64,000 bases of DNA from Paenibacillus polymyxa (GTDB lineage: Bacteria; Bacillota; Bacilli; Paenibacillales; Paenibacillaceae): assembly GCF_018614975.1 (NCBI RefSeq), contig NZ_JAGGNR010000010.1, forward strand, positions 186,001 through 250,000, read 5' to 3'. The stretch's first letter is position 1, and each line of letters starts with the position of its first letter. The notes under the pieces are model-generated. The model ran no database searches, was not told the DNA's origin, and saw nothing but the letters and a program-made list of their open reading frames with translations. This document shows, piece after piece, positions 24,982 to 33,557 of this stretch. The position numbers and the translations under genes are program-made.

Positions 24982-25353
24982 ATGGAACGTAACGCTATGC
25001 TCGAACATGATCCGTTCATCACAGTGTTGGCGGAGAAGTTGCACATACACGGATATTATGCCTTTTATGGTGAGCATTACAATGAGACCGATATGGAGCT
25101 GTACCGCAGGCATCTGTTCACATCATTCAGCAACATCGTATGGGTAGAACTGGACGCACGCAAAAAGTATATGATCGTCGATCATCGTGGACGCAACACC
25201 GTCATGAAACTGATCGAAGGTATGGTGAACACACGTAGAACGCTGCGAGCGAACCAGGCCATGGCGGGGACAGATACTTCTGGAGTCCAGCAGGAAATCG
25301 CACACTTATCCAAGCTTGTGCATATGCTGAAGTTTACGACTTTCCGCACATAA
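24982..25353 (+). CDS. Protein of unknown function, 123 residues
   Basis: I do not recognise this protein. It is soluble, with many His and Tyr near the start (HIHGYYAFYGEHYNETD), a central stretch IVWVELDARKKYMIVDHRGR and a helical, Gln/Leu-containing C-terminus. It has no signal peptide and no cysteine. GGAGG sits at good spacing before ATG 24982, so translation is likely. It stands alone, 164 bases after nagA, and is followed by a strong inverted repeat. The His/Glu/Asp-rich first 35 residues could bind metal, but no known motif is present. Confidence 0.6.
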   Translation: MERNAMLEHDPFITVLAEKLHIHGYYAFYGEHYNETDMELYRRHLFTSFSNIVWVELDARKKYMIVDHRGRNTVMKLIEGMVNTRRTLRANQAMAGTDTSGVQQEIAHLSKLVHMLKFTTFRT

Positions 25354-25429
25354 ATGGAGGATATCCCGAAAGTGGGTTACTCCTTCTAGTTACAGGGCTA
25401 ACGAACGTCAGCCACGTTATTCCGTTACA

Positions 25430-25470
25430 AAAGGGGTGTGCCGTCATGAAGTTGGACGGCACACCCCTTT
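25430..25470. terminator. 16-base perfect inverted repeat, bidirectional terminator
   Basis: The arms AAAGGGGTGTGCCGTC (25430-25445) and GACGGCACACCCCTTT (25455-25470) are perfect. It closes the 123-residue gene and may also stop transcription from the minus-strand dipeptidase gene, although a repeat element lies between. Confidence 0.75.
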
Positions 25471-25650
25471 ATATACTTATATACCTACCTACTACCCTTC
25501 ATTTGTAAAGTAGGCTCAATTCTAAAATCAGTCATGCGAAAAGCTGCAACGTAGTGAAGGGGACGAAATCGATTCAAACAAAAACGATGACCCGTAGGCC
25601 ACCGTATTTGTAATATCTATCTGCCCCTACTCTATGAAGTTGAGTAAATA

Positions 25651-25805
25651 ATTTACACGTTAACGGAGTGGGGAGAAAAAAGCTGAAGAAGCGGAGCGTT
25701 CGCCTTTATCACCCGAATTTCTCCCTTTAGAAAAGGGAATCAAAGAAATCGGGGGATAACAGCGATCGGAAGCTTATTCTCCCCGCGTAGTGACCTCCGT
25801 GTAAG
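25651..25805. repeat. Dispersed ~150-bp structured repeat, family 1, copy B
   Basis: Partner of the element at 14599-14749, sharing TTACAC...GTGTAA ends and the block GCGTTCGCCTTTATC. The central stem is preserved although its bases differ: CCCTTT/AAAGGG here against CCTTC/GAAGG in copy A, and CCCGA/TCGGG here. It lies in the 457-base gap between 25353 and 25811, immediately after the dipeptidase stop. The rest of that gap holds only the terminator hairpin. Confidence 0.75.
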
Positions 25806-25810
25806 AGTGT

Positions 25811-27166
25811 TTACAAACTCTTCAAGAACTGAACAATCGTCAACAACCCTTTATCAAAGTTCTCCAGGTTGAAGTGCTCATTCGGTGCATGCAGATTCTC
25901 ATCCGGCAAGCCAAAGCCCATCATGACAGCAGGGATTTCGAGTACACGTGAGAGTTTCTCAACAATCGGAATGGAGCCGCCATCTTTGGTAAAGAGGGCA
26001 CGAACGCCATACACGTGCTCATATGCATCTGCTGCTTTTTGCATGATTGGATTGGAAGGATCGGTATTGAAAGCAAAAGCTTTCTCGATCTGTTTCACAT
26101 GCAGCGTTGCACCTGGTTGAACGTGAGCGCGCAGATGTGCTTCGATACGATCCAATACATGTTGTGGATCTTGATCCGCCACGAGACGGCACGTAATTTT
26201 GGCATGAGCTTCTTTCGGAATAACGGTTTTGCTGCCTTCGCCTTGGAAACCACCCCATACGCCGTTCAGTTCCAGCGTTGGACGAGCGCCAACACGTTCC
26301 ACGAACGAGTAGCCTTCTTCGCCGTACAATTGCTCCAGCCCGAGGTCTTGACGAAGCTGTTCTTCATTGAAGCCCTGTTTCGCGAATTCTTCTCGCATCT
26401 CAGGAGATAGCGGCAGAACGCCGTCATAGAAACCGTCTACACTCACACGGCCTTGCTCATCATGCAGCGAAGCAAGCAGGGACACGAGTGCATGCAGTGC
26501 GTTGGGTACACCGCCGCCAAATGAACCGGAGTGCAAGTCGGTATTGGCTGTGTTCAGATCCACGTGAAGCGAGCATAGGCCACGCAGGCCAGTAGAGATC
26601 GCCGGTTTTCCTTTTTCAAGCAGGGATGTATCTGAGATCAGTATCATGTCTGCACGCAGCTTGTCTGTATGTTCATTCAGATAGATGGGCAGGTTCGGGC
26701 TGGAGATTTCCTCTTCGCCTTCGATACAGAACTTGATGTTAACCGGAAGTTCCTTGTTTTCGGCAAGCATCGCTTCTACTGCCTTGATATGTATGAAGAT
26801 CTGTCCTTTGTCATCCGTTGCACCACGGGCATACAGCTTGCCATCACGAACGGTCGGTTCGAAAGGAGGCGTGTCCCACAGGTTAAGGGGATCGACAGGT
26901 TGTACATCATAGTGTCCATAGATCAGAGCCGTAGGTTTGCCCGGTGCATGCAGGTGATCTGCATAGACAATCGGATGTCCAGCCGTTTGAATGACCTCTA
27001 CGTTTTCCATGCCTGCCCGTGTGAGCGCATCTGCTGCCCATTGTGCTGCACGATTAATATCCTCTTTATGCGCTGAAATGGCGGAGATACTCGGAATGGA
27101 CAACCATTCATTCAGCTCTGCCAGGTGTTTTTCTCTATTTTGTTCAAAATAAGTCTGTTCTTTCAT
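25811..27166 (-). CDS. M20-family dipeptidase
   Basis: A 451-residue zinc peptidase of the M20 family, dipeptidase subgroup. Seen: YGHYDVQP near residue 85 (first metal His and Asp), GATDDKGQI near 115 (bridging Asp), CIEGEEEISS near 150 (catalytic Glu pair) and a closing GFGLPDENLHAPNEHF with the last metal His. The inserted dimerisation domain covers about residues 195-330. ATG 27166 is preceded by AAGGAGG at spacing 8; a TTG at 27184 overlaps it. It has no signal peptide, so it should act on peptides in the cytoplasm. It is a single gene on the minus strand. Confidence 0.88.
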   Translation of the reverse strand: MKEQTYFEQNREKHLAELNEWLSIPSISAISAHKEDINRAAQWAADALTRAGMENVEVIQTAGHPIVYADHLHAPGKPTALIYGHYDVQPVDPLNLWDTPPFEPTVRDGKLYARGATDDKGQIFIHIKAVEAMLAENKELPVNIKFCIEGEEEISSPNLPIYLNEHTDKLRADMILISDTSLLEKGKPAISTGLRGLCSLHVDLNTANTDLHSGSFGGGVPNALHALVSLLASLHDEQGRVSVDGFYDGVLPLSPEMREEFAKQGFNEEQLRQDLGLEQLYGEEGYSFVERVGARPTLELNGVWGGFQGEGSKTVIPKEAHAKITCRLVADQDPQHVLDRIEAHLRAHVQPGATLHVKQIEKAFAFNTDPSNPIMQKAADAYEHVYGVRALFTKDGGSIPIVEKLSRVLEIPAVMMGFGLPDENLHAPNEHFNLENFDKGLLTIVQFLKSL

Positions 27167-27381
27167 TAAAAAGGCCTCCTTCAAGTTTGCTTTATCTCAT
27201 TGTAATCCATTTTGTCATGTTAATAAAACATTGGTTAAAAAAATGATCGGTTAGAGATCGTTTCATTCACCTGAGGATTGTGCGTATAATACAAGAAAAG
27301 GATTTCATCCATATATTCTCAGGGGAGTTGAGGAAGTTTCCATGACAGTCAGACCGGATGCGAGCAGGCAGGTGAGCAGCG

Positions 27382-28734
27382 ATGGAACCGACTAGGAGCG
27401 ATCGAATATTTGGCAGATTCAAGCGTTTATCCGATTTGAAGGCTGGAAGGCATAAGGGGCGATTTTATCGAAACAGCCTCATGCTTATTTTACTCATTGC
27501 CAGCATTCCCGGGCTAATCACAGGTATCGTAATGTATCAACAGGTCGTTGGCCGGATGGAGACTGAATTCAATCGGATGCACCAGAACCAGATTGAGAAC
27601 CGGGCACGTAATGTGGATGACCAGCTGGCTTATCTGGAGATGAACTTATCCCATTGGGCTTTTGAACCGAGGTTTGGCAATGCACTGCGAACGCTGGATT
27701 TTGTGTATTATTTTAATGAAACGCAGGAGATTGTGACTACCTTATACGTATTACAAGGTTCCCATCCATTGATCAAGTCAGCACAGCTGTATTTGCAGGA
27801 GCCTAAGCCAATCTTGTTTAATCGGGATTACACCGAGTTGAACGATGAAGCCAAAGTACAAGCATATGATCGATACCTTTCCATGGGTAACCACGTGAAC
27901 TGGACAGACTGGGTTTCCAGCATCAACAGAGATACCGAACCTTTGACCAACGATAGTCCGTTGCATACGGATGCAGGAAATGCACTTGTTCTAGTACATA
28001 AGATACCGGGGGAGAGCATTAATCCGTTTGGTGCACTGATCATCACGCTGGATAACGAGAAAGTCGCCAGTTTATTGAAAACGCTTACTCCTTATGACGA
28101 AGGGTTAACGTTCCTTATGGATCAGGAAGGAAACACACTGGTTACCGGAGATCCGGGAACGGCGGGAGAGACTTCTGCTTTTGAGCAGCAGCTAAAAGAA
28201 GAAGTGGCCCTGCATGCGGGCAGCCGCTCATTCCTGTTCCGATATGAGGAGGAGACCTATTCTGTCTCATACGGCTCATTGAGTCGAATCGATTCAGACT
28301 GGACTTACGTCTCCGCAGCACCTCTGACCTCAGTCACTTCGCCAGTCAAGCTGGTATCCAAAATCATCGTCATTGCGAGTGCAGGCAGTCTCATCCTGGG
28401 ATTGTTGTTATCCTGGTTTGCCTCCCGCCGTATCTATTCGCCTGTAGCACGGATGCTGCATCTGCTTACGCCCGGCAAAAACGAAACAACACCAACGGAT
28501 GCCAGGCTGGACGAGTTTGAGCTGCTGGAGCAACAGTGGAACGAACTGACCTCCCGCAGTGTAACGGCACATCGCCAGTTGCAGGAGCAGCTTCCTCATC
28601 TGCGCGACAGCTTTGTCTTACAACTTGTACAGGGACATCTATATGCCTATAACGAGCAGGATCTTCAGCAACGGATGCGTCATCTCGGATTTGAGCTGGA
28701 GGGTCAGTGGCAGGCATTGAAGTGTATAAAATGA
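27382..28734 (+). pseudogene. AraC-type membrane sensor regulator lacking its DNA-binding domain
   Basis: An intact 450-residue frame that looks like the first 60 percent of a roughly 750-residue AraC-family regulator of the YesS/YtdP kind. Seen: a first membrane helix (LMLILLIASIPGLITGIVMY, about residues 34-53), a Cache-like extracytoplasmic domain to about 315, a second helix near 325-350, then a HAMP-like linker and the start of the regulator's middle domain (RDSFVLQLVQGHLY near 412). It stops at ALKCIK, well before the usual GGDEF-like middle domain and C-terminal helix-turn-helix. The bases that follow do not resume the family in any frame. It is probably a deletion derivative; a surviving role as a stand-alone sensor is unlikely. 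Confidence 0.65.
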
Positions 28735-28852
28735 ACCAGCAGCTACGCGAGGCGTCTATCGATTCTTCGGTTACAGCCGTGCAGCGATGATGTTTGACGC
28801 AACGAAACGGATGTATGTGGATAGCCTTCTATAGATAGAATACCAGCTAAAG

Positions 28853-28885
28853 AAAGCGGCAATGCCCTCAGGCTTGCCGCTTTTA
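28853..28885. terminator. Terminator between convergent genes
   Basis: AAAGCGGCAA (28853-28862) pairs with TTGCCGCTTT (28874-28883), followed by a short T-run. Confidence 0.7.
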
Positions 28886-28980
28886 GTTTGATTCCAATCC
28901 CGAATCTGATCTGCAGGACAGCAATGATAAATACACTTACCTTCACCCAATAATATGAATAACTGCATCATTAGCTCGGA

Positions 28981-29856
28981 TCAAAATAACTCCAGCTGCT
29001 CCGGTCCATCTTCCTTATCCGGTTCCGTACGATCTGGAAAAGGCTTCACCGGCAGGTCCAGCAGGTCCATCATCATCTGTGCATTCGCCGCTGCATCGCC
29101 ACCGGAGTTGTTATTAAAAATAACATAGACATCCTTGCTCTGCTCCTGCAACTGCTCCAGATATCCTTTCCACTCCAACAGTTCTTCCTTGTTGTAACGG
29201 TATAAATAACGGGTCTCGCGCCAATTTGGCGCACCATTCTGATGCCAGCCAGACACATTGCGTCCATGCATGCGCACCAGCGTCATCTCCGAATCCGTGG
29301 CCTGTGGCACGATGGGAATGGAACCTGGACCGGCCTGAGGTTCGTCACAGACGCTGTGAATCCAGCCTTGCTCTTTCAGGAACGCAAGCGTGCGCTCTCG
29401 CATACTACCTTCATACCAACTGCGATGACGGAATTCCAGGGCACACGGAATGCCTTCCATTCTCAGTTTCACTTCACGAAGCTCTTTCACGTTGTCCTTA
29501 TTGCACTCAAACCAGGGCGGATATTGAAACAAAGCTGCCTGCATTTTGCCAGCTTCAATAACGGGTTCCAGTGATTCCCGAAAAGCCTTATACATCTCCG
29601 ACGTGCTGGTAAAGTAGGGTTTGCCTCGCAGATGTCCGGTCATCCCCTGATAGGCTTTGATGATAAAAGCAAAGGATTCTGGCGTCTCGGCAACCCATCG
29701 TGCCATTCGATCCCGCGGCTGAACGGCGTAGAAGGAACTATCCACCTCCACAGTGGAGAAGTATTGTCCGTACAGACTGAGCTTGTCTTTGGCTTTGGTG
29801 CGGTTCGGATAGAGATCTTCCTGATCTCCCCATCCGGTAAGTCCAATGTGAATCAT
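28981..29856 (-). CDS. DUF72-domain protein
   Basis: A 291-residue TIM-barrel protein of the DUF72 (YecE-like) family. Seen: the opening IHIGLTGWGDQEDLYP, YFSTVEVDSSFYAVQPRD near residue 35, PESFAFIIKAYQGMTGH near 60, and YVIFNNNSGGDAAANA near 245, all family hallmarks. The ATG at 29856 follows AGGAGGTG. Biochemical function is unknown; relatives are widespread and often stand alone, as here. Its upstream region holds a short MITE-like repeat, 26 bases from the start codon, which could influence its promoter. Confidence 0.85.
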   Translation of the reverse strand: MIHIGLTGWGDQEDLYPNRTKAKDKLSLYGQYFSTVEVDSSFYAVQPRDRMARWVAETPESFAFIIKAYQGMTGHLRGKPYFTSTSEMYKAFRESLEPVIEAGKMQAALFQYPPWFECNKDNVKELREVKLRMEGIPCALEFRHRSWYEGSMRERTLAFLKEQGWIHSVCDEPQAGPGSIPIVPQATDSEMTLVRMHGRNVSGWHQNGAPNWRETRYLYRYNKEELLEWKGYLEQLQEQSKDVYVIFNNNSGGDAAANAQMMMDLLDLPVKPFPDRTEPDKEDGPEQLELF

Positions 29857-29881
29857 AGGAACACCTCCTGTTGCTTATAGT

Positions 29882-29917
29882 ACGTGTTCAAAAAGACCGG
29901 TTTTCCTTTTTGAACAA
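29882..29917. repeat. MITE-like repeat, family 2, internally deleted copy
   Basis: GTTCAAAAAG (29886-29895) and CTTTTTGAAC (29906-29915) are the same 10-base terminal inverted repeats as in the element at 36226-36391. The left flank TACGT and the first inner bases CGGTTTTC also match, but almost the whole interior is missing. The rest of the 280-base gap to 30136 shows no gene. Confidence 0.7.
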
Positions 29918-30136
29918 CCTCATATACTTAACCGATTCGCAGGGGGATGCGTTGATTAACATTATATCGTGTGCATTTTGGGTCTTCAATGCGGCCGATT
30001 ACTGAATTTTTTTGAGTTTGCAGAATAAAGACGTTACAATAACTTAAAGCTTAGGGGAAATGATCAGGCCTGTACAACAGCGTACTACAGCGTACTACAG
30101 ACAGAGGGCCAATGACCATGTGGAGGGCGAGAGTTG

Positions 30137-30880
30137 ATGACGGAATGGTATGAAAAGAGTTTTGGAGAAGATTATCTGCTTGTATACAAGCACCGGGATG
30201 TACAGGGTGCCTATCAGGAAGTACATAAAATGATCAGTTGGTTGAAGCTTGAGCCTAACTCTGAAGTATTGGATTTATGCTGCGGTATGGGACGGCACTC
30301 ACTGGCACTTGCTGATGCGGGATTACGAGTGACCGGAGTTGATCTGTCCGATGTACTCCTGCGCGAAGCACGCCTAATGGACACCGAACACCGAGTATCT
30401 TGGTGTCATGCGGACATGCGTGAACTTCCGCTTAAAGGTGGCTTTGACGCCGTAGTCAATCTGTTTACATCGTTTGGTTATTTCCTTGAGGACGGAGAAC
30501 AACTGAAAGTATTACATGCCATTCATCGCATGCTTCGGCCGGGTGGCAGCTATATTATTGATTTTATGAATACGGCGTATGTGACTCGTCATCTGGTACC
30601 GCACTCCGTCCGAGAGGATGAAGGACAGCGAATTGAGGAATTCCGCAAGATTGAGGATGGATTTGTGCAAAAGGAAATTCGCATTATGGACACCACATCC
30701 CGACATGAACCGAGGGTATATCAGGAGCGTGTGAAGCTGTACACACGGGATCAACTGAGTCAGATGTTAAGTGAAGCTGGACTTCAGGTAGATCAGGTTC
30801 ACGGGGGCTATGATGAAGAGAAATATGACGAGCAGACTTCTCCGCGCATGATTTTTGTTGGTCGTCGTCCTGTGGAGTGA
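30137..30880 (+). CDS. Class I SAM-dependent methyltransferase
   Basis: A 247-residue methyltransferase: VLDLCCGMGRHSLALADAG near residue 45 is motif I (SAM binding), VTGVDLSD is motif II with its acidic residue, and FDAVVNLFTSFGYF near 105 is motif IV. C-terminal beta strands carry RVYQERVKLYTRDQL. The substrate is unknown. GGAGGG at 30122-30127 suits either TTG 30134 or ATG 30137; ATG is preferred. It ends 27 bases before an MBL-fold hydrolase, so the pair is probably one operon. Confidence 0.82.
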   Translation: MTEWYEKSFGEDYLLVYKHRDVQGAYQEVHKMISWLKLEPNSEVLDLCCGMGRHSLALADAGLRVTGVDLSDVLLREARLMDTEHRVSWCHADMRELPLKGGFDAVVNLFTSFGYFLEDGEQLKVLHAIHRMLRPGGSYIIDFMNTAYVTRHLVPHSVREDEGQRIEEFRKIEDGFVQKEIRIMDTTSRHEPRVYQERVKLYTRDQLSQMLSEAGLQVDQVHGGYDEEKYDEQTSPRMIFVGRRPVE

Positions 30881-30907
30881 ACAGAGAGCGGCAGGAGGGG
30901 GGATAAC

Positions 30908-31891
30908 ATGAAGCGAACAGAAGAGATGCCCATGACAGAAGGTATGCACCGGGTCAAGATCAGTATGTCGTTTCCCTTGCGATGGGTGAACAGTTACGTG
31001 TTGTCAGAATCGGATGGGAAGATGACCATTATAGACCCGGGACCACGTAATTCGGAAACAGAACAGGAGTGGAATGAAGCGCTGGCAGATCTCGGCCTGA
31101 CCTTTGGCGATATTCATCAAATTGTACTGACCCACCATCACCCCGATCATCTGGGGTTGTCGGGGTGGATGCAACAGATGACGGGCGCACCCGTTCGAAT
31201 GTCCACACGATCCCGCCAAGAGGCAGATTACATGTGGGGACCTGATTCACACATCAATACAATATTACCTGATTATTATGGAAGCCACGGTATGCCGGAA
31301 GACAAGACGGAGCAGATACATGAACATATGAAGGCATTTACTTCGCAGATCACGCCACTTCCGAATGTCACACCTGTTGAAGATGGCGAGGGGCTTAATA
31401 TGGGCGGGAGACGTTGGGTTGCTGTCGAGACGGGTGGACATGCCCCAGGCCATTTATGCTTTTATGCGCCGGAGTCCATGGAGATTCTTTGCGGAGATGC
31501 AGTTTTGCCACAGATTTCACCGAATATCAGTCTGCAACCCGGCAGTGACCCTCAGCCATTATTGTCTTATATGGAAGGATTGCACCGTCTCGGAGAGCTG
31601 AACGTCAAGCAGGCGTATCCGGGGCATCGAAATCCTTTTTCCACATTCAACGAACGGACCGTTCAACTGCTGGCACACCATGAGGGACGACTTCAGAAGC
31701 TGGCGGAGCGAATTGAGGAGTCACCAGCGAATGCGTATGATATCTGTGTACACATGTTTGGCAATCGGCTGGGTACCCATCAACTGCGGTTTGCCATGAG
31801 TGAGACGTTGGCTCATTTGCAGGAGTTAATTCGACGTGAAGTAGTGAAGCAAGAGCAAACACCGGATGGCACGTTCTATTTTCGATTTTAA
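30908..31891 (+). CDS. MBL-fold metallo-hydrolase
   Basis: A 327-residue metallo-beta-lactamase-fold protein. Seen: THHHPDHLGLSGW near residue 77 (HxHxDH zinc motif), VETGGHAPGHLCFY near 175 with the next metal His, and CGDAVLPQISPN near 197 with the bridging Asp. The C-terminal 100 residues form a helical/winged extension seen in glyoxalase II-like or hydroxyacylglutathione-hydrolase-like members. ATG 30908 follows AGGAGGGGGG. It likely hydrolyses a thioester or similar small molecule; the neighbouring methyltransferase does not clarify which. Confidence 0.82.
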   Translation: MKRTEEMPMTEGMHRVKISMSFPLRWVNSYVLSESDGKMTIIDPGPRNSETEQEWNEALADLGLTFGDIHQIVLTHHHPDHLGLSGWMQQMTGAPVRMSTRSRQEADYMWGPDSHINTILPDYYGSHGMPEDKTEQIHEHMKAFTSQITPLPNVTPVEDGEGLNMGGRRWVAVETGGHAPGHLCFYAPESMEILCGDAVLPQISPNISLQPGSDPQPLLSYMEGLHRLGELNVKQAYPGHRNPFSTFNERTVQLLAHHEGRLQKLAERIEESPANAYDICVHMFGNRLGTHQLRFAMSETLAHLQELIRREVVKQEQTPDGTFYFRF

Positions 31892-31935
31892 CGGTATGAT
31901 GATATGCATATGAAATGATAATACGATCTATATAG

Positions 31936-31974
31936 AGGCTCGGGACAGGAAATTCACCTGTTCTGGGCCTTTTT
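31936..31974 (+). terminator. Terminator of the methyltransferase/MBL pair
   Basis: AGGCTCGGGACAGG (31936-31949) pairs with CCTGTTCTGGGCCT (31957-31970) using a few G-T pairs, followed by TTTT. Confidence 0.65.
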
Positions 31975-32063
31975 AGCCTCTCTTAACGGTTCATTCATCT
32001 ATTTTTAAGCCAGCGCGCCTATGATACATCTATGAACTTCGCTAAAGAAAGCAGGGAAGAGCG

Positions 32064-32480
32064 ATGACCAGAAGAAAACGGAATCAATGGAGAAAATGGC
32101 AAGCTTCAGCGGCAGCAACATTGACTGTGGCTGCACTCTTTCAATATGTAAGAACTTCAGATGCCTTTGATGTGGCCTATGCAGCAGCGAATGGCACAGA
32201 TACAAGTGTTACTGCTTCAAGCCAGGTGGATACGCATGATGATGTGATGGATGAACGGATCAGCAGTACAACGGACAACAACAACTGGAACACGCAGGAC
32301 AATGACAATAATGATAGTCAATATATTGGAACATCTGATAGTACACAAGCAGCTGGGCCAGATCAGAGCGCGAGTAACAAGGGGAATTATTCAGATTCTC
32401 AGCGTATCGGGCAAAATAACCAGGGTCCCGACTCCGGATACAGCAGTGGCAACTATCAGTCACGCACAGGTGCATCATGA
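32064..32480 (+). CDS. Small exported Asn/Asp/Ser-rich protein upstream of apbE
   Basis: A 138-residue protein with a basic start (RRKRNQWRKW), one hydrophobic segment (about residues 14-30) and a possible signal cleavage near AYA-AA (about 45). The rest is low complexity, rich in Asn, Asp, Ser, Gln and Gly, and ends in NYQSRTGAS. The stop overlaps the apbE start (ATGA), so the two are coupled. ApbE attaches FMN to Ser/Thr in motifs of the (S/T)GA(S/T) type, and the very C-terminus here ends TGAS. Alternatively the ending is the first few residues of an FMN-bind domain (such domains often begin near a Y-x-G-x-S/G pattern) that has been truncated. The protein has no recognised domain. Confidence 0.6.
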   Translation: MTRRKRNQWRKWQASAAATLTVAALFQYVRTSDAFDVAYAAANGTDTSVTASSQVDTHDDVMDERISSTTDNNNWNTQDNDNNDSQYIGTSDSTQAAGPDQSASNKGNYSDSQRIGQNNQGPDSGYSSGNYQSRTGAS

Positions 32481-33520
32481 GCCGCACGGAGCAAGTTGCT
32501 CGTCCGCTCCGATTTCAATTCCGTGCAATGAACACGGATGTTGAAGTGCAACTGTCCGCTGGGCGGGAAGAAGCTGAACATGCAACAACCTTGGTGAAGA
32601 ATTGGTTTGAGACGCAGGAGCAGCGTTTCAGCCGATTTGTGGCAGACAGTGAACTGAATCGTCTGAATGGTTCGACCGGATGGATACCCATCTCCGCTGC
32701 GATGGATGAAGTTTTGAGTCTGGCCTACGGTTATATTGGACTGACCGAAGGGATTTTTCAACCTGGAATCTCGCAGGCCCTTCAGGCTTCGGGATACGAT
32801 CTATCTTTTGAGAAGGTGCAACAACGACAACCGCAACGCCCATTGCTTGAACGCATATTGCGAACGAAAACACCTGAATCATCAGCGATGATGGAAGATC
32901 GATATGACCACAGTCGTCCGAGCTGGATTCAGCGGGAAGGTAGCCGGATGGTTCATCTGGACCCCGGAGCTGAGTTGGACCTGGGAGGTATTGTTAAGGG
33001 CTGGGCAGTGGAGCGCATTGCAGACTGGTTGCAGCGAACATTGCATATTCCGGCGGGGTTGATTAATGCGGGTGGAGATATCCAAGTATGGGGTTCACCA
33101 GACCATTCCCAGTGGACCTTGCAAGTAGCAGATCCCTTGCAGAATCAGGGTGATGTGTCGGGAGCGATCCGTTTACAGCGAGGAGCTGTTGCCACTTCGG
33201 GTATTTCGCATAGACAATGGCAAAATTCAGACGGAAGCCTTGCGCACCATCTCATTGATCCCCGGACGATGGAACCGGCGGATACGGATGTGCTACAGTG
33301 TACCGTTCTGGGACAGCATGCGTCACAATGCGAGATCATTGCCAAGACGGTCTGCATTCTTGGGAGTGCCGAAGCCGTGGGCTGGTTAAACCGACATTAC
33401 GACCGGCATGACGTTCTGTGGATGACACGGGATGGGATTACTTATTTTAGAGGGAATACGGATACGCTTGCTGAGCACTGGCCCGGTTTTGATCCGGATC
33501 ATCGCTTCAGTCTGATATAA
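32477..33520 (+). CDS. apbE: FAD:protein FMN transferase
   Basis: A 347-residue ApbE-family enzyme that uses FAD and magnesium to link FMN to Ser or Thr of a partner flavoprotein. Seen: the start FRAMNTDVEVQL, FSRFVADSELNRLN near residue 55, the signature ELDLGGIVKGWAVERI near 165, AGLINAGGDIQVWG near 195 and ATSGISHRQW near 240. The length is normal. There is no signal peptide or lipobox, unlike many ApbE proteins, so it would act in the cytoplasm unless the start is mis-set. It lies between a coupled small exported protein and a ferric-reductase-like membrane protein, a typical extracytoplasmic electron-transfer context. Confidence 0.88.
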   Translation: MSRTEQVARPLRFQFRAMNTDVEVQLSAGREEAEHATTLVKNWFETQEQRFSRFVADSELNRLNGSTGWIPISAAMDEVLSLAYGYIGLTEGIFQPGISQALQASGYDLSFEKVQQRQPQRPLLERILRTKTPESSAMMEDRYDHSRPSWIQREGSRMVHLDPGAELDLGGIVKGWAVERIADWLQRTLHIPAGLINAGGDIQVWGSPDHSQWTLQVADPLQNQGDVSGAIRLQRGAVATSGISHRQWQNSDGSLAHHLIDPRTMEPADTDVLQCTVLGQHASQCEIIAKTVCILGSAEAVGWLNRHYDRHDVLWMTRDGITYFRGNTDTLAEHWPGFDPDHRFSLI

Positions 33521-33557
33521 AAAGAGGACAAGTCTAACAGATATGGGGGAGCGGTTT

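Noticed and set aside
28735..28840. Short open frames after the truncated AraC-type gene (for example RFFGYSRAAMMFDATKRMYV)
   Set aside because: They look protein-like but match no family I know and have no start; perhaps debris of the same deletion.
32251..32544. 97-codon plus-strand frame overlapping the small exported protein and apbE
   Set aside because: Alternate frame of two overlapping genes; no ribosome binding site.
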